DNA from: Flavobacterium beibuense
Lineage (GTDB): Bacteria; Bacteroidota; Bacteroidia; Flavobacteriales; Flavobacteriaceae
Direction of reading: 5' to 3'
Length of the DNA stretch: 64,000 nucleotides
Assembly (NCBI RefSeq): GCF_004151245.1
Contig: NZ_JUIW01000010.1
Coordinates: 150,140-214,139, forward strand
The notes beneath the pieces are model-generated. The model did no database searches. It was not told the origin of the DNA and saw only the letters and a program-made list of their open reading frames with translations. Numbering within the stretch: position 1 is the stretch's first letter; each line of letters starts with the position of its first letter. The translations under genes were made by a program, and so were the position numbers. Positions 8,401 through 14,102 of this stretch are shown here, in pieces.

Positions 8401-8866
8401 AAAGTATGAGCTTTATATTAAACCCAACTCTTATGAAGTAATAAGAAGAGAAAAACTATTTAAGGCTATTCAGGAGTTTGAAAGTTATATTTTAACGATT
8501 AATAACTTTGATGGTTCAAATCACCCTTCTATATTAGAATATAATAGTAACCCTAGGTTTAAGCATTATGTGGTAAATGGATTATTATTAAAAAAAGGAC
8601 TTGCAACAAATGAAGAAATAGAATGGTTATTAGCTAAAGGGCAGAAAGAGTTTAACACATTTGATAAAAGTATTGTTGAAAAACCTGAAATTATACAAAA
8701 AGCTTTTTTACTTGTACTTATAAGAAATAAGTTTGCCCATAGTCAATTACCTATTAAAGAATACTACGAAATGATTAGAAGCTATACTAAGAACATTGAA
8801 AACCTGAACACAACTGAAATAATATTCCAGTTCACAACAAACACTATTAATGAATTAAAAAGGTAA
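5423..8866 (+). CDS. cas13b: CRISPR-associated RNA-guided ribonuclease Cas13b (type VI-B effector)
   Basis: A 1147-aa protein, the size of known Flavobacteriaceae Cas13b proteins. Both HEPN active sites are visible: RDFYTH at residues 125-130 near the N-terminus and RNKFAH at 1101-1106 near the C-terminus. That placement, with the motifs at the two extremes, is characteristic of Cas13b and distinguishes it from Cas13a/c/d. The opening KDKHYFAGYLNLAVNNIENVF segment is also typical. In this family the protein processes its own crRNA, binds complementary RNA and cleaves target and bystander RNA. The first ATG (5423) is used here; an ATG six codons later is an equally plausible start. The array begins 57 nt after the stop on the same strand. 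No cas1, cas2, csx27 or csx28 gene adjoins it. The gene is very A+T-rich, and no interruption is seen. Confidence 0.96.
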   Translation: MEETTTMGKGVAYDHTLFKDKHYFAGYLNLAVNNIENVFKTVYKNRFDIKQHNLYKILDSLDGQISEPDYIERVSFLKQYFPVLHYLDLHPDNKRFTKEEDKVKARRRYLINNLRLLIETLSKLRDFYTHYYHKPLSIEQNTFSLIDNIFLNVVIDVKRQKKKNDHTRQLLKDSLKEEMDILYQKTKASLKEKQKENTRIKLDSETINNTIFNNSFSHLIYRRKKADNDILSASCKSEYKGEPTENGINVSVDGLLFFLGIFLSRKESNDLRGRIKGFKGTVIKDLPDFPNEKNNSLKFMATHWVFTYLNIKPIKQKLNTNFSRETLLLQIVDELTKIPNEIYRNLCFKKQQEFVEDINEYIKEGDDIDTLNSSTVIHPVIRKRYENKFNYFVLRYLDEFVSFNSLRFQIYLGNYVHHIQRKKLSGTEYETERVIKEKINVFGKLSEVSNIKGDYFIQNNPDNEALGWEIYPNPSYNFTGNNIPIYFDINDQDKEKINEYKSIRNFSEKRILRKKNKKNKQEIFDLINNTLTTRVFTAEPTAILSLNELPALLYTILCENKTASEIENLLRRTYLKRLNTIKNYQPGTLPQSKITKNLNKSTNQESLDVSKLIKAMKHEISISNEKLTLIKKNQNEVKDTSHRRKYVFNSKELGIEATWLANDLKRFMPKKVRENWKGYMHSQLQNSIAYYSQKPKEALSILSSVWNFNDDNYIWNEGIKKAFNEKEFEKFYCKYLASRNKTLEKLKENLDNLEYKTDKRKLDKFIKQQNLDCLFHIRTYTIDSTQEQINKLLAKPLVFPRGIFDSKPTFVKNESVTEKPELFADWYTYTYKEHPLQEFYSFTKDYECNFKKEKLTVKEFVKNQEQLNPEEQLNLFKLKEDLSIKCIKNQDLFLKLVVDNIYNKIFEYNIDISLKNLYISRKERIAIGLKAKELNQINDSYIWGKTILYQDKQIRETKVQLKDINKIKRFLEEDKVKQILSYDINKQWEIEELKYELYIKPNSYEVIRREKLFKAIQEFESYILTINNFDGSNHPSILEYNSNPRFKHYVVNGLLLKKGLATNEEIEWLLAKGQKEFNTFDKSIVEKPEIIQKAFLLVLIRNKFAHSQLPIKEYYEMIRSYTKNIENLNTTEIIFQFTTNTINELKR

Positions 8867-8923
8867 AATTACACTTACAGTAGGGTAAGTAAAATATTGA
8901 AAATAAATACATTAAAGATTGTG

Positions 8924-9289
8924 ACTGTAACTAATCTTAATTTGAAAGGTATTCACAACAGTCTGTTGTTTTCTGCTTGTTGCCATTTAGTTGTAACAGA
9001 CCTTAATTTGAAGAGTAATCACAACTTGTGCAAAGTTATATTAATATGTATTATTCTTGTAACAGACCTTAATTTGAAGGGTATTAACAACAGTACACGC
9101 TTCTCTCTGTGCTTTAGCTATGTTGTAACAGACCTTAATTTGAAGGGTATTCACAACTTACTATTACTTTTTTTAGTCTGTTGTTTTGTTGTAACAGACC
9201 TTAATTTGAAAGGGATTAACAACTTTATTGTTTTATCTACCTATAGGGGTAGGGTTGTAACAAACCTTAAGTTGAATGGTATTAACAAC
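8924..9289 (+). CRISPR. type VI-B CRISPR array, 6 repeats and 5 spacers
   Basis: Repeats of 36 nt lie at 8924-8959, 8990-9025, 9056-9091, 9122-9157, 9188-9223 and 9254-9289. Every spacer is exactly 30 nt (8960-8989, 9026-9055, 9092-9121, 9158-9187, 9224-9253). The repeat begins GTTGTAACAGACC, contains TTAATTTGAAGGGT and ends ATTAACAAC. Its ends are complementary and its inner ACCTT/AAGGGT segments can pair, as in known Cas13b repeats. Repeat 1 carries about seven changes, repeat 6 about three. The orientation is the same as cas13b. A strong terminator follows three bases after the last repeat. In type VI-B the repeat is the 3' handle of the crRNA, so spacer n uses repeat n+1. Confidence 0.96.
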
Positions 9290-9291
9290 AA

Positions 9292-9319
9292 AAAAGGCTT
9301 ACAGAAATGTAAGCCTTTT
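9292..9319. terminator. bidirectional terminator between the CRISPR array and the integrase gene
   Basis: A perfect 12-bp stem (AAAAGGCTTACA / TGTAAGCCTTTT) with a GAAA tetraloop, flanked by A and T runs. It can end the array transcript on the plus strand and the integrase transcript on the minus strand. A near copy lies at 12811-12840. Confidence 0.88.
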
Positions 9320-9322
9320 AAT

Positions 9323-10558
9323 TTAAGCACTAATTAATTCGGGTTCGGGTTCCCTTAATAGTTTGGCAGAAGCTTTATCAATGTCCTCATCTTCAAAAGC
9401 TTTTAAATAGGTTTGTGTCATCTGTATGTCATGATGCCCCATAGCCTGACTAATTATATCAGCCCCTTCTCCTGCTTCTCTTAAGTTAGTTGCAAAACTA
9501 TGTCTGGCTACATAGCTTGTAACTTTTTTAGTAATCCCAACAGTTTCTGCTATAAGCTTCAAGTCTTTATTAAACTTTTTCAGCTTCTTCCCTTTTCTTT
9601 CCTCAATCTGTTTAGGTCTTAAATCATTTCTCAGGAGTATAGGAAAAATATAGCCTGTAATTCTATTCTCTAATCTATACTCATCTAAAATCTGTTGAAC
9701 AGGTTCAAGTATTTTAATCTTAAAGTTCCCTTTTGTCTTAGACCTTGTATAAACAATATAATCCCCTTCTATATTACTCCACTTAAGCTTCATCATGTCA
9801 TAAAAGTTCATTCCTCTTGTATAATAAGAAAAGAGAAAGAAATTTTTTGCCTCCCTCAAATGAGGATGTTTTTCTACATTTAGGTTTTCTATCAGCAATA
9901 CTTCATCCCTAGTTAATGCCCTCTTAATTCCTTTTCCTTTTAATTTTGAAATTTTATAAGCAATAAACGGGTAAGCATCTTTTTTTACCACTCCTCTTCT
10001 TATAGCATCATTAAATAAAGTTCTAATATCTCTCATTCTAACAGCTATACCCCCATCAGTACCTCCTCTAGTTCTTAGATAGTTTTCATACTTTTCTAAT
10101 AGCTCGGGAGTAATTTCTCTAAACATAAGTTGTTTGTTTTCAATGTATCCAAAGAAAGAGTTTAATGTGCCTTCATATGTTCTTGCACTGCCTGTTCTTC
10201 CTGCTAATTCAAAGTTTTGTATCTTTTCTAAGATAAAGTCTCTCACAGTAATATTTTTATCCTTCTGCCCTCTAAACCTTTTTTCAAACTGAGCTAAAGT
10301 AAAGTCTACTTTTTCTAACTCAAATTCATCTATTATTTTCAGGGCTTCTTCTTTCTTTTGCAATAGAATTCGGTTTCTTACCCTATAGTTTTTATCCGAC
10401 TTTTTTAACTCTCCATTAGCCTCATCCCAGTCTTTTTTAAGACACTTAAAGGGCAGGCTAATAATCTTTACTTTTCTGTCTTTTATTATTCTTAATACTA
10501 TAGGGTATAAGCCTTCTGTAGTAGGTTTATTTTTTAGTGTAATTTTTATTGTTGCCAT
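9323..10558 (-). CDS. tyrosine site-specific recombinase (integrase)
   Basis: A 411-aa integrase of the Bacteroidota type. It has an N-terminal arm-binding domain (about 1-90, MATIKITLKNKP...), a SAM-like core-binding domain (about 100-195) and a catalytic domain (about 210-395). Catalytic residues are visible: the first Arg in FSYYTRGMNFYDM, Arg352 and His353 in YVARHSFATNL, GHHD with His375, and nucleophile Tyr384 in MTQTYLKAF. It is the likely enzyme for insertion and excision at the 47-bp tRNA-derived sites. It lies 38 nt downstream of the initiator gene, probably in one operon with it and the HTH gene. Confidence 0.95.
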   Translation of the reverse strand: MATIKITLKNKPTTEGLYPIVLRIIKDRKVKIISLPFKCLKKDWDEANGELKKSDKNYRVRNRILLQKKEEALKIIDEFELEKVDFTLAQFEKRFRGQKDKNITVRDFILEKIQNFELAGRTGSARTYEGTLNSFFGYIENKQLMFREITPELLEKYENYLRTRGGTDGGIAVRMRDIRTLFNDAIRRGVVKKDAYPFIAYKISKLKGKGIKRALTRDEVLLIENLNVEKHPHLREAKNFFLFSYYTRGMNFYDMMKLKWSNIEGDYIVYTRSKTKGNFKIKILEPVQQILDEYRLENRITGYIFPILLRNDLRPKQIEERKGKKLKKFNKDLKLIAETVGITKKVTSYVARHSFATNLREAGEGADIISQAMGHHDIQMTQTYLKAFEDEDIDKASAKLLREPEPELISA

Positions 10559-10596
10559 TTTATATTATATCTTATATAGTGTAAAATCTTTCACTT

Positions 10597-11484
10597 TTAG
10601 TTATTAATCAAATACTCAAATTTTTCCTGTAGACTATTAAAAATCATATTTTTTGTTTCTAATAACTTATGCTTTTCTAATAGACTGTCAAGCTGATGTT
10701 TTTTATTATATCTGGTTGTTGAGCCTTTCTTTTTTAAATGAACATTCCAGTATAAAGGATTAGTTAATTTATATAGCTCAGCTAAATCTGATTTAGGCTT
10801 TACAGAGTCAAAATCATCAATAATCCTCATCTCTGCATATCTTTTTAATAGATAACTAAACAAGTTTCTTAACACCTCTTTACATTTAAGATTTTCTAAT
10901 GTATCTACTCCTAAAGACGTTAACAAGTGTTTGTTTTTGAAAACAATTTCAAACCTTAGAGTATGTTCTTCACTCCCATACTGTAATTGTTTATCATAAA
11001 CCTTTATCTGATATTGTGCATGTACGAATCTTTTTAATTCTCCTCTACCAGCATACTTATTATTTTCATTATGAAATGCTTCTTTATGCATCAAGACATT
11101 ATCTTTTATTATTTCTTTGGCCGGAACATCAACATATATGTTTAAACCAAATTCCAAGCGAGTTATAGACGCAGTGCTAGAAGTTGGCACTTTTTCAGAC
11201 AGAGTATCAATAGTATTCACTAGATTACAGTAAGTAAAATCATTGTAATTATGTTTACCTTCATTATTTAAAATATTATTTAGTATGTGAAGTGAGTGTT
11301 TAATCTCCGCTGTATTTTCTCTTACAATAATCTCCATATTCTCCAAATTGGCTTTAATAGGATATCTACCTTCTTGACTTGCAAGCCGTCTTATCTCATA
11401 AGCTTCTGGGAAGTAAACAGGATTCTTTACTACTTCTTCAATCTCCTGCTTGTTGTGATAGTACAGTCTTATAAAATCAACCAT
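10597..11484 (-). CDS. gene II/X-like replication initiator (phage/plasmid type), tentative
   Basis: A 295-aa protein starting MVDFIRLYYHNKQ. The central part has SITRLEFGLNIYVDVP, then AQYQIKVYDKQLQY and LRFEIVFKNKHLL. This resembles the 'KxYDK...LRxE' core of the phage/plasmid gene II/X replication protein family, which nick DNA to start rolling-circle replication. The match is from memory of the family pattern and the catalytic residues are not certain. It begins two bases after the HTH gene's stop, so the two are translationally linked, and the integrase gene follows. This placement fits a replication or maintenance module of an integrative element. Confidence 0.55.
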   Translation of the reverse strand: MVDFIRLYYHNKQEIEEVVKNPVYFPEAYEIRRLASQEGRYPIKANLENMEIIVRENTAEIKHSLHILNNILNNEGKHNYNDFTYCNLVNTIDTLSEKVPTSSTASITRLEFGLNIYVDVPAKEIIKDNVLMHKEAFHNENNKYAGRGELKRFVHAQYQIKVYDKQLQYGSEEHTLRFEIVFKNKHLLTSLGVDTLENLKCKEVLRNLFSYLLKRYAEMRIIDDFDSVKPKSDLAELYKLTNPLYWNVHLKKKGSTTRYNKKHQLDSLLEKHKLLETKNMIFNSLQEKFEYLINN

Positions 11485-11486
11485 CC

Positions 11487-11774
11487 TTATTTAGTTTTAG
11501 CTAAATAATTTTCTACTTCAGAACCCATTTCAAAAACAGAAAGAACTTTACTTCTTTCAATCCATTCTTGTAAGCTTTCTTTTTTAAAGTATATCTTCTT
11601 ACCTCCTGGTTTGTAATAAGCTATTTCATTGTTACTTGTAAGCTTATATATTGCTGATAATGAAACCTGAAGATATTCTGCTGCTTCCTCTATGGTAAAG
11701 AACTCTTTGCTCAATAAATATTGTCTTTTTACTATAGACTCTATTTCAATTAATTTATTAATGATAATTTCCAT
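11487..11774 (-). CDS. excisionase/MerR-type helix-turn-helix DNA-binding protein
   Basis: 95 aa from the ATG at 11774; a longer frame to 11837 would run into the upstream terminator and adds a hydrophobic stretch unlike the family. It contains FFTIEEAAEYLQVSLSAIYK, NEIAYYKPGGKKIYFKKE and SLQEWI, i.e. the HTH_17 (excisionase family) pattern of winged helix plus K/R-rich wing. Such proteins act as recombination directionality factors or regulators on Bacteroidota elements. It is first in a probable HTH-initiator-integrase operon. The repeat cluster just upstream (11857-11899) is a candidate binding site. Confidence 0.88.
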   Translation of the reverse strand: MEIIINKLIEIESIVKRQYLLSKEFFTIEEAAEYLQVSLSAIYKLTSNNEIAYYKPGGKKIYFKKESLQEWIERSKVLSVFEMGSEVENYLAKTK

Positions 11775-11841
11775 TAAGATTTGTTTTAATGGATATGCGC
11801 ATATCACTGTTAATAATGAAGCAAAGAAAGTGTACAAAAAA

Positions 11842-11869
11842 ACCTCCTATCACAAAGTGTAATGGAGGT
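11842..11869 (-). terminator. terminator downstream of the 281-aa gene
   Basis: On the minus strand ACCTCC pairs with GGAGGT around an inner CAC/GTG, followed by a run of seven T. It separates the 281-aa gene from the HTH-initiator-integrase genes. Confidence 0.65.
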
Positions 11870-11899
11870 GTAAGTATAAGTGTAAGGTAAAATGTAAGG
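11857..11899 (+). repeat. iteron-like direct repeats (RTGTAAG), four copies
   Basis: Copies start at 11857 (GTGTAAT), 11868 (GTGTAAG), 11880 (GTGTAAGG) and 11892 (ATGTAAGG), spaced 11, 12 and 12 bp, about one helical turn. They overlap the terminator on the left and end four bases before the stop codon of the 281-aa gene. They may bind the initiator or the HTH protein encoded directly downstream. The ATGTAAG core also occurs inside the two element terminators. Confidence 0.5.
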
Positions 11900-11902
11900 T
11901 TA

Positions 11903-12748
11903 CTATTTTAGATACTTCAGCTTTAATAAATTTAGCTTTCTATCAATCCTATCAAAATATTCTTTATTTCTATCAGAACCGCGAGATAGTGCAGCATACA
12001 AATCTGTGCTTTTTAAAAGCTTTCCCTGCTTATTATAGAAAGAGCAACTCTTTTCTATTGTCACTGCATTTAAATTGTCAAAAAAGGGTTCTATTTGCTT
12101 TAAAAAGTATGCTACTATAGGGTTAGATTTATTAAAAGTAAGTTTTAAAGCTTCATCAGGTTTCAAACAAGTAAAAACACTGTAAAACATTTCTTCAGGT
12201 ATCTCAACATCATCAATTAAACCTAATTCATAACCCACCTCATACAAGTCCTCAAAAAAAGTATTTTTTAAATCTTTATATTGAAAATAAGAACTGCCTC
12301 CATACTTTGTTAAAACATTAAATAAAGAATGTTTTTGCTCTGGATAAATTAACCTTAAATCTTCTATTAAAGAATATAGCTGCTCTGATATTTTATTAAA
12401 GTAGAAAGTGTCTTTAGTTTTAGATTTCTGATAGAGTACTTTTAATTGACTAAAGCCTAAAGCTAAATTAATAGCTTCTTCTCTTGAAAAGTAATCTAAA
12501 AGATCTTTTTTCTTATCAAGGACTATAGTAATGAAAAACTTTTCTTTAGTTATCTCGTCATAGCTAAATTGAGCATTAGGACCATCTTCAAGCATTTCCG
12601 TTTTTAAATAACAACTATGCTCTGTAATAAAAATATAACCTTCTTCTAGTAAATTATTATTATTGTAAAATGAAGATATTAAATGATTGATTCCGTCAAA
12701 GAATAACAAATCATTAAAAAAATTAAGAGGAGATATGTCTTTGTCCAT
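11903..12748 (-). CDS. unknown element protein, 281 aa
   Basis: The protein has no signal peptide, no clear membrane segment and no recognised motif. It is rich in Phe, Tyr, Leu and Lys, looks mainly helical in the middle (about 90-150) and ends in a basic stretch (RKLNLLKLKYLK). It is the gene nearest the right attachment site, and its start is 103 bp from the att repeat. Genes at this position on such elements are often cargo or accessory proteins, but nothing in the sequence gives a function. It ends before its own terminator, so it is probably expressed separately from the HTH gene. Confidence 0.65.
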   Translation of the reverse strand: MDKDISPLNFFNDLLFFDGINHLISSFYNNNNLLEEGYIFITEHSCYLKTEMLEDGPNAQFSYDEITKEKFFITIVLDKKKDLLDYFSREEAINLALGFSQLKVLYQKSKTKDTFYFNKISEQLYSLIEDLRLIYPEQKHSLFNVLTKYGGSSYFQYKDLKNTFFEDLYEVGYELGLIDDVEIPEEMFYSVFTCLKPDEALKLTFNKSNPIVAYFLKQIEPFFDNLNAVTIEKSCSFYNKQGKLLKSTDLYAALSRGSDRNKEYFDRIDRKLNLLKLKYLK

Positions 12749-12778
12749 GCAAGCCTATTTAACATCAAATATAATAAT

Positions 12779-12799
12779 TGTTTGACCTATGTTTAACCC
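12779..12799 (+). promoter_or_regulatory. candidate integrase arm-type sites, right end
   Basis: This two-copy block (TGTTTGACC, then TGTTTAACC 11 bp later) matches 2846-2866 at 20 of 21 positions in the same orientation. It lies about 50 bp inside the right att repeat. It is a candidate binding site for the arm-binding domain of the integrase; inferred. Confidence 0.55.
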
Positions 12800-12810
12800 G
12801 CATAAAAAAC

Positions 12811-12840
12811 AAAAGGCCTTACATTTCTGTAAAGCCTTTT
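12811..12840 (-). terminator. element-supplied terminator for the rebuilt tRNA gene
   Basis: A 13-bp stem with one mismatch and a GAAA tetraloop on the minus strand, followed by TTTT. It lies ten bases beyond the tRNA 3' end and is a close relative of the terminator at 9292-9319. It replaces the original tRNA terminator left at 2659-2685. Confidence 0.8.
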
Positions 12841-12849
12841 AAAAACTGG

Positions 12850-12896
12850 GTGGTCCCACCTGGGCTCGAACCAGGGACCACCTGATTATGAGTCAG
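12850..12896 (-). repeat. right attachment site (attR) within the intact tRNA gene
   Basis: These 47 bases are identical to 2686-2732. They span the tRNA from the anticodon stem to one base past its 3' end. The crossover must lie within this stretch, probably near the anticodon loop as for many tRNA-targeting integrases. Confidence 0.93.
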
Positions 12897-12924
12897 GTGC
12901 TCTAACCAACTGAGCTATAGGACC
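12851..12924 (-). tRNA. tRNA with anticodon CAT (elongator Met or lysidine-type Ile)
   Basis: A 74-nt cloverleaf can be drawn fully: acceptor GGTCCTA/TGGGACC, D-arm GCTC/GAGC, anticodon stem CCTGA/TCAGG with loop CTCATAA, TpsiC stem CCTGG/CCAGG with loop TTCGAGC, and discriminator A. CCA is not encoded. The G1-C72 pair and the absence of three G-C pairs in the anticodon stem argue against initiator tRNA. Methionine and isoleucine-2 cannot be separated safely by eye. Confidence 0.95.
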
Positions 12925-13207
12925 AGTTTTGAGGTTGCAATATTACTACTATTTTTAATTCAATGCAAATAAATTTAAAGGATTATTTTGTAAAACCGGA
13001 TAATAAATTTTTATATCCTGATAATGTGAATTTTAATATTTGATAATAATATTCGATTTTGAGTTATAACTGAAAACTCAATACTGTTAAAAATGAGCCT
13101 TGTTTTTTAACAGTTAATTCTGAATTTTAATAATTCTATGGGAAAAACCTGTAAATGAGAATATTATATTTGATACTTAAACACATTACTAATTAAAACC
13201 AAACATT

Positions 13208-13414
13208 ATGAACGTGAGATTGCTAAAAAACGCTCTATTCGCAGGACTGTTTGTAACTGCGCTTAGTTTAACTTCATGCGGCGAGAAAAAGGATAAAGAC
13301 GCTGATATGGAAAATATGGAAAACCATGATGAACACATTGAAGATGTAGATGTGGATGTGGATGTTAATGAGGATACTGTAAAAGTAGACGTAGATACCG
13401 TTATGGGTCCATAA
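13208..13414 (+). CDS. small acidic predicted lipoprotein
   Basis: A 68-aa protein with a lipoprotein signal peptide: MNVRLLKNALFAGLFVTALS, then lipobox LTSC with Cys24. The mature part is nearly all Asp, Glu, Val and polar residues, including a DVDVDVDVNEDTVKVDVDTV valine-aspartate alternation. Such a peptide could bind cations or stay disordered. No family is recognised. It stands alone, with about 280 bases of sequence without a gene upstream (back to the tRNA) and a strong terminator right after the stop. Confidence 0.78.
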   Translation: MNVRLLKNALFAGLFVTALSLTSCGEKKDKDADMENMENHDEHIEDVDVDVDVNEDTVKVDVDTVMGP

Positions 13415-13436
13415 TCTGGATATGAAATTAATAAGA

Positions 13437-13461
13437 AAGCAGCCAATGGCTGCTTTTTTTT
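13437..13461. terminator. rho-independent terminator
   Basis: The stem AAGCAGCC/GGCTGCTT has a three-base AAT loop and is followed on the plus strand by a long T run. It terminates the small lipoprotein gene. The convergent phosphoesterase gene ends in the T run. Confidence 0.88.
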
Positions 13462-14020
13462 ATTCCTGAAGAAAATGTTCAGAAATTATATTCCATTGTT
13501 TGGTGTCGTGTTTAAGTAAATAGAGTCCGTTTACTTCAAACGAGCGTTTGTATTCCTTTTTTTGATATACCTGCCAAGCCTTTGTAAATTCTTCATGCGA
13601 TAAATCCCTGTAAGCAACCGTCATGTGAGGGCTAAAATCATTTTCATGATAATGCGTACTTATTTCGGGGAAATGTAATGTGATGCTTTTAATAAGTTCT
13701 TTTTGTAGTGATAAGAGCTCCTGAGAAACTTCAGGTTTTACATATATTACAGGTGCTTTGCTGTTATCAAAACAGCCAAATCCGTTTAGGTTTACAGTAA
13801 AGTTTTGTGATGCAAGAGCAAGGCTTCTAAACCAATCCAAAAGTTTTTCTTGGTCTTCCTCATAAAGTTTAAAAGGAGCTTTAAGGGTAATATGTGGCAT
13901 TGCCTTAAGTGCCTTTTTACTGTTGTAATGGTTGGCAAAATCAGTTTTAATAGCAGTAACTTCTTCGCAAATTGTTTGCGGAGGGATTAAAGCTATAAAG
14001 TAAAGGTTTTGAAAATCCAT
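13460..14020 (-). CDS. 2'-5' RNA ligase family (2H phosphoesterase) protein
   Basis: A 186-aa protein with the two HxT/S motifs of 2H phosphoesterases: PHITLK near residue 42 and PHMTVA near residue 132, each after a beta strand. The start MDFQNLYFIALIPP and the spacing of the motifs match the bacterial LigT/ThpR type, which acts on 2',3'-cyclic or 2'-5' phosphodiester bonds in RNA. The precise substrate cannot be stated. It is convergent with the small lipoprotein gene. Confidence 0.88.
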   Translation of the reverse strand: MDFQNLYFIALIPPQTICEEVTAIKTDFANHYNSKKALKAMPHITLKAPFKLYEEDQEKLLDWFRSLALASQNFTVNLNGFGCFDNSKAPVIYVKPEVSQELLSLQKELIKSITLHFPEISTHYHENDFSPHMTVAYRDLSHEEFTKAWQVYQKKEYKRSFEVNGLYLLKHDTKQWNIISEHFLQE

Positions 14021-14059
14021 TGTTTTATTTTTTCAAATATACCTATTCCATTAAACACA

Positions 14060-14088
14060 AAATACAGCTCCTTGTGAGAGCTGTATTT
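14060..14088 (-). terminator. terminator downstream of the 653-aa T9SS protein
   Basis: An 11-bp perfect stem (AAATACAGCTC / GAGCTGTATTT) with a seven-base loop; the minus strand continues TTGTGTTT. It lies downstream of the surface-protein gene at 14196-16157. Confidence 0.65.
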
Positions 14089-14102
14089 AAAAAGTAGTTT
14101 TT

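Larger units (their letters stand above)
2686..12896. mobile_element. tRNA-integrated element carrying a type VI-B CRISPR-Cas13b module
   Basis: The element is bounded by a perfect 47-bp direct repeat derived from a CAT tRNA. It contains a tyrosine recombinase, an excisionase-type HTH gene, a replication-initiator-like gene, a RadC/JAB gene, an XRE regulator, two envelope-protein genes, two other unknowns, and the cas13b plus CRISPR cassette. The interior is visibly richer in A+T than the flanking chromosome, which fits horizontal acquisition. No conjugation genes, relaxase or phage structural genes are visible. It therefore looks like a small integrative, possibly mobilizable or rolling-circle-replicating, element and not a complete ICE or prophage. 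The ends are read directly from the sequence; the mode of transfer is unknown. Confidence 0.9.

Noticed and set aside
8897..9337. A 146-aa open frame through the CRISPR array with a repeated VVTDLNLKGINN-like peptide
   Set aside because: Repeat plus spacer is 66 nt, a multiple of three, so the frame stays open by construction. The DNA has regular 36-nt repeats and 30-nt spacers, and the peptide repeats simply translate them.
10549..10560. Self-targeting of the integrase start codon by spacer 1 (12-nt match)
   Set aside because: Only 12 of 30 nt match (8977-8988 against 10549-10560), at one end of the spacer, around a common ATGGCAACAA start. This is too short for Cas13b recognition, and the longer target rebuilt from spacers 1 and 4 differs beyond this stretch.
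2686..12896. Filamentous (inovirus-like) prophage
   Set aside because: A gene II/X-like initiator is suggestive, but no Zot-type assembly ATPase, coat-protein series or adsorption-protein gene is visible.
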